Below, piece by piece: positions 34,251 through 46,432 of a DNA stretch of 64,000 nt. Position 1 is the stretch's first letter. Each line of letters opens with the position of its first letter. The stretch spans positions 12,834,001-12,898,000 of the forward strand of contig NC_063150.1 in NCBI RefSeq assembly GCF_020921035.1, written 5' to 3'. Under the pieces are notes generated by a model, which worked only from the letters and a program-made list of their open reading frames with translations, was not told where the DNA came from and did no database searches. The translations under genes were made by a program, and so were the position numbers. Origin of the DNA: Rhodamnia argentea (taxonomy: Eukaryota > Streptophyta > Magnoliopsida > Myrtales > Myrtaceae).

Positions 34251-35636
34251 GCCCGACTACGAAGCCGTCGAAATTCAAAAGTGACGCAGCATATAGCGAA
34301 TAGTAACGGGTAGAGAACGATAAACGAAGAACAACCTTTGTTCTTTGAAAACGATATCAAGTCGTATTATTGTCAATAATGAATAAAATCCCCTTTTAAA
34401 CCCTAAGAACGACCTTTTATAAGGTGTCAACCCTAATGACAATAGAAAATGCGAAATTACAAAAATACCATTAAAATATAAAACGACTTAAAAATAGAAA
34501 AAAAGGGCCTGAAAACCCAACTAAACGACCCCAAATCGCCAAAATCCGTCGTTACTCATGGCCAAAGGCCATGAGTTTTGATCAGGAGGCCGATTCGCTT
34601 CAACCGATCGAATTTGAGCCCGTTCCAAAGTCGTCGACTTTCGAGTCTGCCGGTGCTAGGTGCATCATCGCTTCGACGTCCGTTTGTATTTTTGTGTATC
34701 CAATTAGTCCAAAAATGTACTACTAATTCTCTCCACATCATTCTCCTCCACTTGAGAAAAACTCGTCCTCGAGTTAGATTTAGGATCTGGATGCAAAGGC
34801 TTAATGGATTCATGAAACGGTGATAAATCGGTAACATTGAAAGTGTTAGAAATGCCCATGCTACGTAGAAGGTCTATAACATAAGCATTATCGTTGATCT
34901 TCTTGCTAACAATGTAAGGTCCGTACTTCTTTGGTTGCAACTTGCTGTAAGAGCCAGCTGATAACCTCTCTTTACGAAGAAACACTATGACTTGATCGCC
35001 TATCGCAAACACCTGCTTTCGCTTGTATTTATCTACCGCAGCCTTGTACCTCGGGTTAACCTCTTCCAACTTCTGTTTGACTTCCCGATGCACCTCAACA
35101 ACTTGCTTAGCCATATGATCTGCCACAACACTCTTGTCCGTCTGCTTGGGCAACCGAATCAAATCCAGAGTATGCTGAAATGCCTTTGTATAAACAACGG
35201 AAAAAGGCGACCTGCCAGTAGAGCTATGAACTGCATTATTACAAGCAAACTCTGTTTGTGATAAAGTAATATCCCATTGCTTTGGTTTATCTCCACAAAT
35301 GCTTCAAATCAAGTTGCCCAGAGTTCTATTGATCACCTCTGTCTACCCATCAGGCCGCGGGTGAACTGCGCTACCGAAGTTCAAAGATGAATCAAACAGC
35401 CTCCACAAAGTCTGCGAAAAATGCCTTAGAAATTTGTTGTCCCTATCCGAGGTAATGGACTTAGGGACGCCATGATCAGGAGGCCGATTCGCTTCAACCG
35501 ACCGAATTTAAGCCCGTTCCGAAGTCGCCGACTTTCGAGTTTGCCGGTCCTAGGTGCATCATCACTTCGACGTTTGTTTGGATTTCTGCTTGTCCAATCG
35601 GTCTAAAAATGCACCGCTAGTTCTCTCTACATCAAG
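34251..35636 (-). mobile_element. internally deleted Ty3/gypsy element
   Basis: On the minus strand: the first roughly 162 bp of an LTR (35636-35475, starting TGATGTAGAGAG), then directly an integrase C-terminal fragment, then a second LTR (34740 to about 34251, starting TGATGTGGAGAG). The two LTR pieces are clearly related. Gag, protease, reverse transcriptase and RNase H are gone. Flanks AAAAG and AGAAG are a plausible eroded 5-bp duplication. It is inserted into the duplicated GH5 3' flank. Confidence 0.75.
34704..35470 (-). pseudogene. Ty3/gypsy integrase fragment
   Basis: Reads from [12 protein letters not shown] through NRTLGNLI and KPKQWD to the C-terminal region (VFAIGDQVIVFLRKER, KKYGPYIV, TFNVTDLSPF), typical of gypsy integrase. 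At least two in-frame stops upstream of 35162 break it. Confidence 0.85.
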
Positions 35637-35830
35637 AAGTCACTATGCCACCAACCTGCATATTCCATAAAAATGTTCACGGTCCACATAAAGCAGGAAC
35701 CACCACATAGATTACTGAATAAAAAGAAAAGAAAACCAACAGAATTCTATTCTTCTTGCACAATAAAATTAACCAAAATTTGGAAATCCTTTTTTTCTTT
35801 TTTTAGAGCCGGGTGATGTTATCTGCCGTT
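35637..35830 (-). pseudogene. 3' remnant of a lost GH5 copy
   Basis: Matches the 3' flank of GH5 copy D (48020-48200) base for base over long runs (CCACATAAAGCAGGAACCAC, AGAATTCTATTCTTCTTGCA) and stops within the last codons of exon 4 (GAGCCGGG). Beyond that the gene body is absent. It implies the array once held another GH5 gene between 35.6 and 36.2 kb, or a partial duplication. Confidence 0.75.
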
Positions 35831-36187
35831 TACCATCTACTGGCCGCTGGTCTTCGTCCGCCTATTGCCATCCCCTGAGCCTCGTGATCGGTAACCATAG
35901 AAATTTTATGTTATTATCAAACGAATTTATGTTCCAAGAACGTAAATTGTGTTATTATCAAACTCTTGTCTCTGCTTAGAAACTTGTCCACAGAATAAAA
36001 ATAGAAAGGTCTATTTCTAATCAGATATAGAGTTCGAAAAGAGAACGATTGTCGTTCGCCCTAACTCCCACCAACCACCATATTCTTTAAAAATGTTCAA
36101 GGTCCACATGAAGCAGGAACCAACGTATAGATCACTGAACAAAAAGAAAAGAAAACCAACAGGATTTGGAACTTGTTTTTGTTTTTC

Positions 36188-38240
36188 TTAGAGCCGGGTT
36201 CTGTCCACCAGCTTGAACCACTGGCTCGCCGGATCGCAGGAGCTGTCTTTGCTCAAGCACTTGCAGGCCTCGACCACCACCGCGTTGCCATCATCCACGC
36301 CCAAGCAAACGGTGCTTCCATCTTTGGCCTTGGACGACAAGTGCATCCTGGAGGCCGATATCATCTCCCACTTCATGCCGGGGTCTGTCAGGCTTGTGCC
36401 CAGACTCGCCGGCCTCCCCTGCTCGACGGCTCGCAAGTGCAGACCCTTTCCCACAAGCGACAGAGCGTTCTGCGGCGTGTAGGTCCATGGCTCTGATTGT
36501 GTGCATGGACCCAACACGAGCGGCGAGGACGGCGATCGCCTCAGTATGCAGAGGCCGGTCAAGGGGTGGAATATGACCTTGTGAGCAACTGTTGGTTTCC
36601 CTCCTGGTCCTGCAACAGAAGAAGATTTTCAGAAACCAGAAGCCGAGAACAAATGAGGAACATGTATACAGGTAGTTTGAAAGATTTTCATACCTTGGAA
36701 GGGTAATTGAAGGGCCGATATTCGACCAAGGTAGCTCGAGTTCCTGATGCCGGACCAATCATAGTTGAACAATCCGTAGAACTCCTCCACGCCTACCACT
36801 CCTTCCCTCAAGTAGTAACTCCCTTGAAGGCCCCACGGTGCAGAGTCCCAATCAAATTCAGCGGCCATGGCCATTAAGCAATTGAAGTACCTATTGTCAT
36901 TTACATTGTTTCCTCTTTCATCGATGCCGAACTCGCTCACAAACAAAGGATATCCTTGTTCCAGCAGGAACACGGACTGGCTCATCACTTCTTTGGACAC
37001 TGCTCCGCACACGTCGTTTGGGTTCTTGGATTGCCACGCCTGGCCGTTGTGGAACCCATACCAGTGCATCTCGAACACCAGTTTCTTCGTGAAAGAGAGG
37101 CTGACCGGTCTCTTCCGGAGAAACGAAAGGTCTTTGTCGTAGTTGAGGCCGGAGAGGATGACGAGGACGTTAGGGTTTGCCGCGTGCACAGTTTCCGCAC
37201 CTCTTTGCATATACCTATAGATGCAGTATTAGCAGTTGTTATTGGACGTCTTAAGATTTATGAGCACATTAGCTTCTTACCAAACAATGCTGATCAATAG
37301 GTTTCTCCAAAATCATTTTCCATTTGAACATATAATTAAGAGTGATGCAACATACTTGTACCAATCATCCACATTTTGTCTAGGACCGCGAAGCTCATTC
37401 CTCAAGCTAATGCCAATCACATTGCTAAAACCAGTAGCCATCGTCGCCATCTTTTGCAAACCTTGGATCCAAACTTGTGGATTGAAGTACTTATCACCAA
37501 AAAAGCCATTGCCGTCATTGTCACTGCAGCACCAACCCGGCGTGGTTATATGGTTGTCGAGTATCACCATCACTTTGTTGTTACTAAGGATCGTCATCAC
37601 GGACTGAAACAAGAGATTTCCGAAAAGAACATACATTAAGCACATAATGGCATTGATAGTTGGTACCATAATAAAAATTCGACAATTTCTTCCCCGAATC
37701 CTAGTGCTATTGAATTACTCATCGCGCATGATGGTAAAAATTTCTTATGGTGGACGCGTATTGAGCAATGTGTTTGCCCTTAAAATTTGAAGAGACAAAA
37801 AAAGAAAAAGAAAAAAGTAACGTTACCTTGTAGGCTTCCATTACAGTAAGATTAACAAGGGAAGGGTTGTTGGTCTTAATGCCGGCGAGAGCTTCCGACA
37901 GTCTGAGGTTCTGGAACGATCGCGCCACTGTAAGAGAAGCGAGTGTCTCGTTCATATGCAATTCGAGGGCCCATGTGAGCCTCACACAATTGAACCCCAT
38001 TTCCCTAATCTTCTTGGCAATCGCGTCGGCCGGTTGCTCGCTCAGCCCCTCGGCCAGTGGCGGCTGGAGCTGCGCCGGCCAGTTCACGCACGCGAGCTTC
38101 ACCCGTCTCCCGGCCTCATCGACTATCCACCGGGAATTGGCATGGAGCCGCTGAGCAGCCACAGGCTTGAGTTGGGCCATCGGAAAGGAGAGCATTGTCA
38201 AGATTGAGAGGAGGAGATGCAGCTTTGGAAGCGTTCCCAT
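36188..38240 (-). CDS. GH5-family glycoside hydrolase with ricin-B-like domain (copy B)
   Basis: Four exons: 37827-38240, 37356-37603, 36694-37214, 36188-36609 (414/248/521/422 nt), GT/AG throughout, 534 aa. A signal peptide (LLLSILTMLSF core) predicts secretion. The catalytic module spans roughly residues 30-390: DNH 154-156, LRNE with acid/base Glu208, HWY 271-273, SEFG with nucleophile Glu315. The C-terminal ricin-B-like module (about 395-534) has HPLTGLCI and DPASQWFKLV. It likely acts on a cell-wall or apoplastic glycan or glycoside; the substrate is unknown. The exon phases (0, 2, 1) are shared with copies A, C and D. The start is fixed by the shared MGTLPKL N-terminus. Confidence 0.95.
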
Positions 38241-38351
38241 GATGGGTGTTTGCTCTCTCTCTGTCTCTCTCTCTCTGAACCTTTCCTTACAAGGAAAAAG
38301 GCAAAGAGTTTGTATAATGTGAATGAAGTCGGTTCAATGCTAAAGTTTGCC

Positions 38352-38360
38352 TTATATAAA
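38352..38360 (-). promoter_or_regulatory. TATA box of GH5 copy B
   Basis: TTATATAAG on the minus strand, about 115 nt upstream of the ATG. The equivalent sites upstream of copies C and D read CTACATAAG and CTATATGAG, weaker matches. Confidence 0.5.
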
Positions 38361-38399
38361 GGGTGTCCTTCATCCCTTCGGTCAATAGTCATTTAATGC

Positions 38400-38873
38400 A
38401 ATATGAAACTGGGATAGAGTTTGATAGTTGGTTTGGTTTAACTGCTTATTTCCAAACTCTTTTTTGCACATTTTTGGTTTAGAATATTAACGGTATTTTT
38501 CTTTTTTTTGGGTGTCCGTAACAAATGTTCTCGAAGTAGTTGTTAAGTATATTATGGAGAATAACTTAATTTTCAAAATGTGGATTGTGCATGACAAGAG
38601 CACAAACAGTGCGTCGAAAACTACAATGAGCTGGAGATTCTACCTAGGATGAATGCACTAACTATGGATATGATGCCGAAAGTGTTCACATGACACCCGT
38701 TGATAAAATCTTTTCTTCTTTTTTGTGAGCGAAGAGTGGACAAATCAACCACCAATATTGGCAATTTGAGGTACGGAAGTCTCATGTTTGTTACATGATG
38801 TTCCATTTGAGGCATAAATACTTCCCAGAAGTGCGAGCTCGTTGCCGCAGCCCCACTACAATGCAATGCTAGG

Positions 38874-38921
<48 letters not shown>

Positions 38922-39010
38922 GATATATTTGGTTGGGTGATCTTTGTGCTATCTTAATCTTAAAAAGAACTCACATTCACGCCAGAAGTATGAACGGGAA
39001 GCTCCACATG
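38400..39010. repeat. duplicated GH5 upstream block (copy B)
   Basis: Shares long matches with 42310-42760, 50590-51060 and, inverted, 55380-55840 (for example TTATTTCCAAACTCTTTT, GCAGCCCCACTAC/TGC). It holds a (TG)n run at 38884-38920. Non-coding. Confidence 0.75.
38884..38920. repeat. (TG)n microsatellite
   Basis: About 18 TG units. Confidence 0.95.
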
Positions 39011-39367
39011 AAAATCATGTGAGCCATGAAAATGGCACATTCAGGAACACCATAACAAGAAACTGAAAACACAACATGATATAACAAGAGAAATGGCGCA
39101 CACCTGGTTTGGAATGCAACGAATCTAATGCAGAGTGACAGCGATTCGGAACTCAAAACTTTTCCCCTTTATTCCCTCTTCAGAACACTAGCCGAATGCG
39201 AAACCTTTCACGAAACATTACGATCTTTCTTATGTGAAGACAATTTGTGCGTTAGAGAGTTAGAGGTGGGACTTGAGCCTATTTAAAAAGTTTTCAGCCA
39301 TGAGACCTCTTTTCACTGACCGAGCCTAACTCGGCATATACTAGCCCGCCCATTTTAAACTAACTAA

Positions 39368-39416
<49 letters not shown>

Positions 39417-39741
39417 TTATTCAAAAGATATTTTTTGAAAATGATCACTTGTGTCGCTTGAAATAATTAGTCAATGAAAAGTATTTCAATTGTCGACAAT
39501 AATTTGTATCTAAATATTTACGCAGAGCATTAAAATATCTTTAATTTATTCTTCTTCTTTTTTTGCGATACAACATGATTATTTTTCGAGAATATTTTTT
39601 AGATCACTTGTTTTTGCAAAATCAATGGAGCTTGTATGTTTAAGTTTAGAATGGGGTTCCCTCAAGTCAAATAACTCCCACCGACGACAATTTGATTTAA
39701 AATTGTTCAACGTCCACATTTGGGACTTGTTTTTGTTTTTC
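39011..39741. other. spacer between GH5 copies B and C
   Basis: Contains an (AT)n run at 39370-39412 and a truncated Tourist-like MITE at about 39415-39630. No gene. Confidence 0.6.
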
Positions 39742-41831
39742 TCAGAGCCGGGTTCTGTCCACCAGCGTGAACCACTGGCTCGCCGGATCGCAGGAGCTGT
39801 CTTTGCTCAAGCAATTGCAGGCCTGGACCACCACGGCGTTGCGAGCATCCACGCCCAAGCAAACGGTGCTTCCATCTTTGGCCTTGGACGACAGGTGCAT
39901 CCTGGAGTCCGATATCATCTCCCACTTCGTGCCGGGGTCTGTCAGGCTTGTGCCCAGACTCGCCGGCCTCCCCAGCTCGACGGCTTGCAAGTACAGACCC
40001 TTCCCGACCAGGGACAGCGCGTTCTGCGGTGTGTAGCTCCACGGCTCCGATTGTGTGCATGGACCCAACACGAGCGGCGAGGACGGCGATTGCCTCAGTA
40101 TGCAGAGGCCGGTCAAGGGGTGGAATATGACCTTGTGAACAACTGTTGGTTTCCCTCCTGGTCCTGCAACAGAAGAAATCTTCAGAAACTAGAAGCCGGA
40201 GGACAAACAAGAAGCACGTATACAGGTAGTTTGAATGATTTTTATACCTTGGAAGGGTGATTGAAGGGCCGATATTCTTTGCAGGTAGCTCGAGTTCCGG
40301 ATGCCGGACCAATCGGAGTTGAACAATCCGTAGTACTCCTCCATCCGTACCACTCCTTGCCTCAAGTAGTAACTCCCTTGAAGGCTCCACAATGCGGAGT
40401 CCCAGTCAAATTCTGCGGCCATGGCCATGAAGCAATTGAAGTACCTATTGTCATTCACGCTGATTCCTCTTTCATCGATGCCGAACTCGCTCACAAACAA
40501 AGGATATCCTTGTTCCAGCAAGAACACGGACTGGCCCATCACGTCCTTCGACACTGCTCCACACACATCGTTCGGGTTCCCGGATTGCCATGCCTGGCCA
40601 TTGGTGAACCCGTACCAGTGCATCTCGAACACCAGTTTCTTCGTGAAAGAGAGGCTGACCGGCCTGTTCCGGAGAAACGAAAGGTCTTTGTCGTAGTTGA
40701 GGCCGGAGAGGATGACGAGGACGTTAGGGTTTGCCGCGTGCACGGTTTCCGCACCACTTTGCATATACCTATAGATGCAGTATTAGCAGTTGTTATTGTA
40801 CGTCTTAAGATTTATGAGCACATTGACTTCTTACCAAACAATGCCAATCGATAGGTTTCTGCAAAATCATTTTCCATTTGAACATATAATTAAGAGTGAT
40901 GTGACATACTTGTACCAATCATCCACATTTTGTCTAGGACCGCGAAGCTCGTTCCTCAAGCTCATGCCGATCACATTGCTAAAACCGGTGGCCATCGTCG
41001 CCATCTTGCGCAGACCTTGGATCCAAACTTGTGGGTCGAAGTACTTGTCGCCAAAAAAGCCATTGCCGTCGTCCGCACTGCAGCACCAACCCGGCGTGGT
41101 TAAATGATTGTCGAGTATAACCATCACTTTGTTGTTTCTAAGGCTTGTCATCACGAACTGAAACAAGATATTTCCGAAAAGGACATACATTAATACACGA
41201 TGGCTTTGATAGTAATGAATGTAATTACTAGTACCATTATAAAAATTCAACAATTTCTTCCCCCAATCTTAGTGCTATTGAATTACTTACGACAAGACTT
41301 AAAAGGCTTTAGCAACTCTTACTCATCTCTTATCATAGTAAAAACTTCATATGCATAGGACGCAAATTGAGCAATGTGTTAGTCCTTACAAATAGAAGAG
41401 ACAGAAACTAGTGTTACCTTGTAGGCTTCCATTAGAGGAAGATTAACAAGGGAGGGGTTGTTGGACTTAATGCCGACGAGAGCTTCCAACAGTCCGAGGT
41501 TCTGGAATGATTGCGCCACGGTAAGAGAAAATAGTGTCTCGTTCATCGGCAATTCGAGGGCCCACGTGAGCCTCACGCAGTTGAACCCCATTTCTCTAAT
41601 CTTCTTGGCGATCGTGTCGGCAGGTAGCTTGCTCAGCCCCTCAGCCAGCAGCGGCTGGAGGTGCGCCGGCCAGTTCACGCATGCGAGCTTCACCCGTCTC
41701 CCGGCCCCGTCAACAATCCACCGGGAATCGGCGTAGAGTTGCTGTGCAGCCACAGGCTTGAGCTTGGCCATGGAAAAGAATAGCGTCGTGAAGATTGAGA
41801 GGACGAGATGCAGCTTTGAAAGCGTTCCCAT
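39742..41831 (-). CDS. GH5-family glycoside hydrolase with ricin-B-like domain (copy C)
   Basis: Exons 41418-41831, 40910-41157, 40248-40768, 39742-40163; lengths identical to copy B; 534 aa. Signal peptide, DNH, LRNE (Glu208), HWY, SEFG (Glu315) and the C-terminal ricin-B-like module are all intact. The frame is open for 43 codons upstream to another Met (41960), but that stretch is promoter-like in the other copies, so MGTLSKL is preferred. Copy C differs from B and D by substitutions only, for example RGISVNDNRYF where D has RGINVNDNRYF. Confidence 0.95.
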
Positions 41832-42309
41832 GATGGGTCTTTGCGCTCTCTGAACCTTCGTTACAAGGGAAATTTGGGATGGTGTGTGTATAATGTGAAC
41901 GAAGTCAGTACAATGCCAAGGTGTGCTTATGTAGAGGGCGTCCTTCATCCACTCGGTCAATAGTCATTAATGCAATAAAAAATTGGGATAGAGTTTTGGG
42001 ATAGAGTTTGATAGTTGGTTCGGATTGGGATAGAGTGTCGGGATAGAGTTTGATAGTTGGTTTGCTTTGTTGGAATACATAAACATTAAAATACACTTTT
42101 ATCTACCGGCTTAACTTTTTAGAATAATTGACAGTGATCCCCCAAAATCTCACATATTATCAGACCGCCAAGCCCTTATTTGCCTCCCCAATTAAATATT
42201 TCAACGCTTAATACTAGGGAAATAGACCTCACTAAGCGTGAGGGTGAGTGTTAAAATATATAAATATTAAATCGCGCTTTCATCTACCAGCGTAAGCTTA
42301 CAAAATCTC

Positions 42310-42489
42310 ACACGCTTTACCCATTTATTTCCAAACTCTATTCTTTTTTGCACATTTTTTATTTAGAATATTAACAGTCTTTTCTTTTTCTAGGTGTTCT
42401 TAACAAATGTTCTCGAAGCACTTGTTAAGTAAATTATTGAGAATACCTCAATTTTCAAATGTTGAGTGTCCATGAGAAGAGCACAATCA

Positions 42490-42559
<70 letters not shown>

Positions 42560-43265
42560 GTGGGCGAATCATCAATCAATATTGGCAATTTGAGGTAGAG
42601 AAGTCCCACATTTGTTACATGATGTTCCATTTCCGGCACACACACACATATATATGTATGTATGTATGTTATGTTGGGTAATCTTAGTACTATCTTAATC
42701 TAAAAAAAAAAAAAACACATCCACACCAGAAGTATGAACGGGGAAGCTCCGCATCCAAAACCACGCTATTATCATTTCCTAATAAGTAACTTGCAAGAAT
42801 GAGACACGTGACCCCTCAAACCAAACTCAAATATTTCTTAGGTATTTTGCATTGAAAGCTATGGTACGCATCGCGTGATTTTACTATGAAGATTAAAAAC
42901 TGGTCATGTGATTTTTATACCTTCTCAATAGGTCAGAATACTTCAATGAATGCTTCTTGTAGTGATTTGTAGGTTTCGAAGTTAAATTGACTGTGTTTAA
43001 TGCAACTTAATTAACCGGCAGCATCTTATGATTCCGGGGATGACTGAAGTGTACTGTCCAAACATGGAAGTATGATTAAGGATCACTAGTTGGAAGGTGG
43101 ACTCTGTAAAGATGAACAAATGATATCAAACAAAAGGCCTTCAAGCACCAGTTTATACGGTAGACAGAGTTAGAATCCTTATTCGATCACTTTGAAATCA
43201 GAGGAATATATATTTCCAACTGGAGTGCTTGCAGCTAGGAAATTTGTACTTTCAAGGAATACTTA
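42310..43265. repeat. duplicated GH5 upstream block (copy C)
   Basis: Aligns with 38400-39010 and, over its whole length, with 50590-51720. It contains the unoccupied versions of three micro-insertions found in the copy D block. A (TA)n microsatellite occupies 42491-42556. Confidence 0.75.
42491..42556. repeat. (TA)n microsatellite
   Basis: About 33 TA units. Confidence 0.95.
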
Positions 43266-43847
43266 GGCTCCATTCATTTCGCGGAAAACAACTTTCAGAA
43301 AAATATTTTTTGAATTTTCTGGCGTTTGGTTCACGGAACATAAAGGAGTCAAGAAAAATATTTTTCATCCATTGAAAAAAAATTCGAATTTGGGAAAAAT
43401 GATTTCTTCTTTTTGAGAAGAGAATAACATTTTCCATCGTCTTTGCTTCCTCTACTCTTTCACATTCCTTTTCTTTGTAATTATTTTTTATTTTTTCTAT
43501 TTATTTTCTTAAAAATTTGAAATTTTTCATTTTAAATTTTAAACTTTCATCTATTTTTTTCTTTCTTTTAAATTTTTTTTATTTTTCCTTCTTCTTCGAT
43601 AGGTCACTAGTCGATTCTGTTGTGGCCGATAACGAGCCTAAGAAGAGGGGAAAAGGAAAAAAAAACTAGAATTAAAAAATAAAAAATAAAATAATACTTT
43701 TTTTTGAAATTAGAGCATGGGGAAATCAAATCCGATTTTCCATACCAAACAACAAATTTTCGAGTCATTTTTACGTTTCAGCCTAACACTGAAAAATACT
43801 GTCATATTTTTCATAAACACTTCATTTTCCACAAAATAAATAGAGCC
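43266..43847. mobile_element. Tourist/Harbinger-like MITE with verified empty site
   Basis: 582 bp. Left end GGCTCCATTCATTTCGCGGA matches the reverse complement of the right end, GGCTCTATTTATTTTGTGGA. TTA flanks it at 43263-43265 and 43848-43850. The duplicated block near 52655-52665 reads straight through (CATACTTAATTAG) with a single TTA, directly showing the pre-insertion state. Confidence 0.88.
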
Positions 43848-43850
43848 TTA

Positions 43851-46016
43851 ATTAGTTTGACAAGTATCTACTAAGCCCACTCTTTAGTGTTCTCCAAATT
43901 AAAATTAGATTTGATGATTTGTTTTGAAAAATATACCCTCTTTTCTTGCTCGTCTCATGAGGTATGTTGATATCTTGATTTTTTCCGCTTTTTGTCGGAA
44001 TATTCAGATTTAGGGGTCCACGGTTATTATTAGTGAAAACAGAACTTCGTAGGCCAATCATTTTTATTTTTGACACCTAAATTTTCAATTGTAAACTTCT
44101 CACTCATTTTACCAGAAAATTAGTTTGATCAATTTGTGGATATCAATAGAATCTGACCACTGGACAAAAATATAATATTGCAGTTAATGATTTACTGCGT
44201 TCTATTGCATTTATAAGTTAGAGACATTATGTTTAGAAATTGCGTGTCGGCATTCAATTTACATTTGGGCAATTTTGTGAATTTCATTCAAATTGGGATC
44301 TCAATTATTTTTTTTAATCAAAATAACATTTCATTTACTTCCTCGAAATACAAGAGAGAAATATTGCAGTTCAACCGCAAACCAAGAAAAATCCCAGAAC
44401 ATTTCCAAAAAACAAACTTCAAATAACAAGAGAAATTATCAGAACAAGATTATGAGTCACAACTCAAAATCGATAGCCGATCACCGAATCCTTATTCACA
44501 AGAACTTCATTTGTTACTGCAGTTTTACTTTTTAGTGGTGCGCGCCTATGGATGGCGTCCCCAACACCATCACCTAGTAACGTAAAAAGGTTAAACGAGC
44601 ATTGATCCGACATCCGCAAGAGCGAAGCCACCATAAAGTTCATCTGATCTCTTTCGAAACTGGATTTGTTCCCCCAATGAAGCCTGGGGAAAGAAAACTC
44701 CAAAAGCATACACTCAAAAATTCTTAAATCTAGATTAGATCGGGATAAAAATCTCTACGAAACAAGAGAGAGAAGCTTCCATGTCTAAACTAAATTGGCT
44801 CAAATGGCAATATGGAAGTGTTTCAGAATTATGAATCGAGTCCGATATGATCACTAGATTTGCGTTGCATGGAAATGTAAATGGATCTATTTAGGTCGAC
44901 TCATCTCATCGCTAGCAACTTCCCTTGCCCCTATTGATTGCAAATGATATCCATGAGCAAAGTCTGCATTTCTTTATCTATTCTCTTCATCCTTGTCATC
45001 TTAGTTGGCACAAACTTGCTGCGCAATGGCTGGTTTCATGGACCCACTTGGGAATCGAACTAGATCGATGGTCCAGTTCCCATGTGGGTCCAAAATCAAT
45101 GGGTGGTTCACTATTTCTAGTTTGTGAAATCAACTCTTCATGGGTCGTTCCCGGTTTCGGGGTGGTACGACTCGCAAGCACGGCAACCGACCATACACAC
45201 GTCTTGCCGAGCCTCAAGTTAGGCCGATCCTGGTGAGCTCGAGCTCACTTGTGACTGTCATTGTCCCATCACAGAGGAGGAAGGAGGAAAAAGGAAAGGA
45301 AAGAAAGGAAAAAGAAAAATAATTAAAAATTCAATTTTTCTAAAGAAAAGAGGAGAAAAATGAAAAATAAAAAATAAAAAATTATTGAAATGAGTGCATT
45401 GGAGGATAATCAAATCCGATTTTTCATATTAAACGGTGGAAAATATTTTCTTGTTCATTTTCCGGTTTTAGCCAAATACAAAAAAAAAATTATCATTTTC
45501 CTGGAAAACCTTTCTCAAAAATATTTTTCAGAAATATCGCATTTTCTATGAAATGAACGGAGTCCTAATTTCAATATTACATTTCATGATGGCTTTCTGA
45601 ATTTTGCTAGAAAAATTATGCATGTTAGGCATGAAGTTTATTTAATTGTGTAGAGTTTTTTTATTAAAATATTCATTATTGACTATGCTAAAGGCTACGT
45701 TTGTTTTGCGCAAAATAAATAACTTGAAATTTTTTTCCCACAAATGACATCTTCTATTGCTCATAATCAATGAAAATAGTTAAATATAAATTATTATTGA
45801 TAATTAAAAGATTTCAAGTGTTTAATTCGTACAAGCAATATAAGCGATCATTTTTAAAAAATATATATTTTCAAATCATTCACATCTCACTAAATAAAAG
45901 AAGCCTAAAATCCCATTTAACTTTTTCAAAGAGCAGTGGATCCTAGATCGGGGGTTTATTTCGACAAGAGACTACGGCAAACCAACAAGCACTTATTTTT
46001 ACTGCACTCCCCCTAT
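43851..46016. other. spacer with a duplicated segment and MITE debris
   Basis: 43851-43960 aligns with 52660-52790. 45220-45570 is the right part of a degraded MITE. No gene is seen in 44100-45200, where the longest frames look random. Confidence 0.45.
45693..45905. mobile_element. small Tourist-like MITE
   Basis: 213 bp. GGCTACGTTTGTTTTGCGCA at the left faces GGCTTCTTTTATTTAGTGAG (reverse complement of the right). TAAA lies on both sides. Confidence 0.55.
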
Positions 46017-46025
46017 GCTTTCTTG

Positions 46026-46423
46026 GAGAAAAGTACACTAGAAGTGCCACAACTTGTGTACGACGTTTAGTTGAGTGCCATAACTTTCAAAACGTTCACT
46101 TAAGTGCCATAACTTTCAAAAATCGTTCACTTGAGTGCTACGTCGGAGCAAAATCGTTTACTTGAGTGCCACAGTAACTTTTTCGGCGTGCCACGTCGGC
46201 TTTCCGCGGTGCTACAGTAACTTTCCGCGCGTGCCACATCAGCTTTCCGGCGTGCTACATTAACTTTTCCGGCATGTCGCGTCAGCTTTTCCGACTACCA
46301 CGTCAACATGACACTCAAGTGAACGATTTTTGAAAGTTATGACACTTAAGTGAACGTTTTGAAAGTTATGGCACTCAAGTGAACACCGTACAAAAGTTAT
46401 GACACTTCTAGTGTACTTTTCCC
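46026..46423. mobile_element. MULE-type MITE with perfect 9-bp duplication
   Basis: 398 bp, from GAGAAAAGTACACTAGAAGT to its inverted counterpart ending CTAGTGTACTTTTCCC. GCTTTCTTG is present at 46017-46025 and exactly at 46424-46432. The interior repeats phrases such as GTGCCATAACTTTCAAAA and GCCACGTCGGCTTT. Non-coding. Confidence 0.85.
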
Positions 46424-46432
46424 GCTTTCTTG

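Noticed and set aside
38884..39412. Possible CRISPR-like or satellite array between GH5 copies
   Set aside because: Only simple dinucleotide repeats; no spacer-repeat structure, and CRISPR is not expected in a plant nucleus.
41832..41960. Upstream extension of GH5 copy C by 43 codons
   Set aside because: The equivalent DNA in copies B and D is promoter/leader with no matching open frame; the conserved start is MGTL/MGAL.
42390..42681. Tyr/Ile repeat frames on both strands
   Set aside because: Pure translation of a (TA)n microsatellite.
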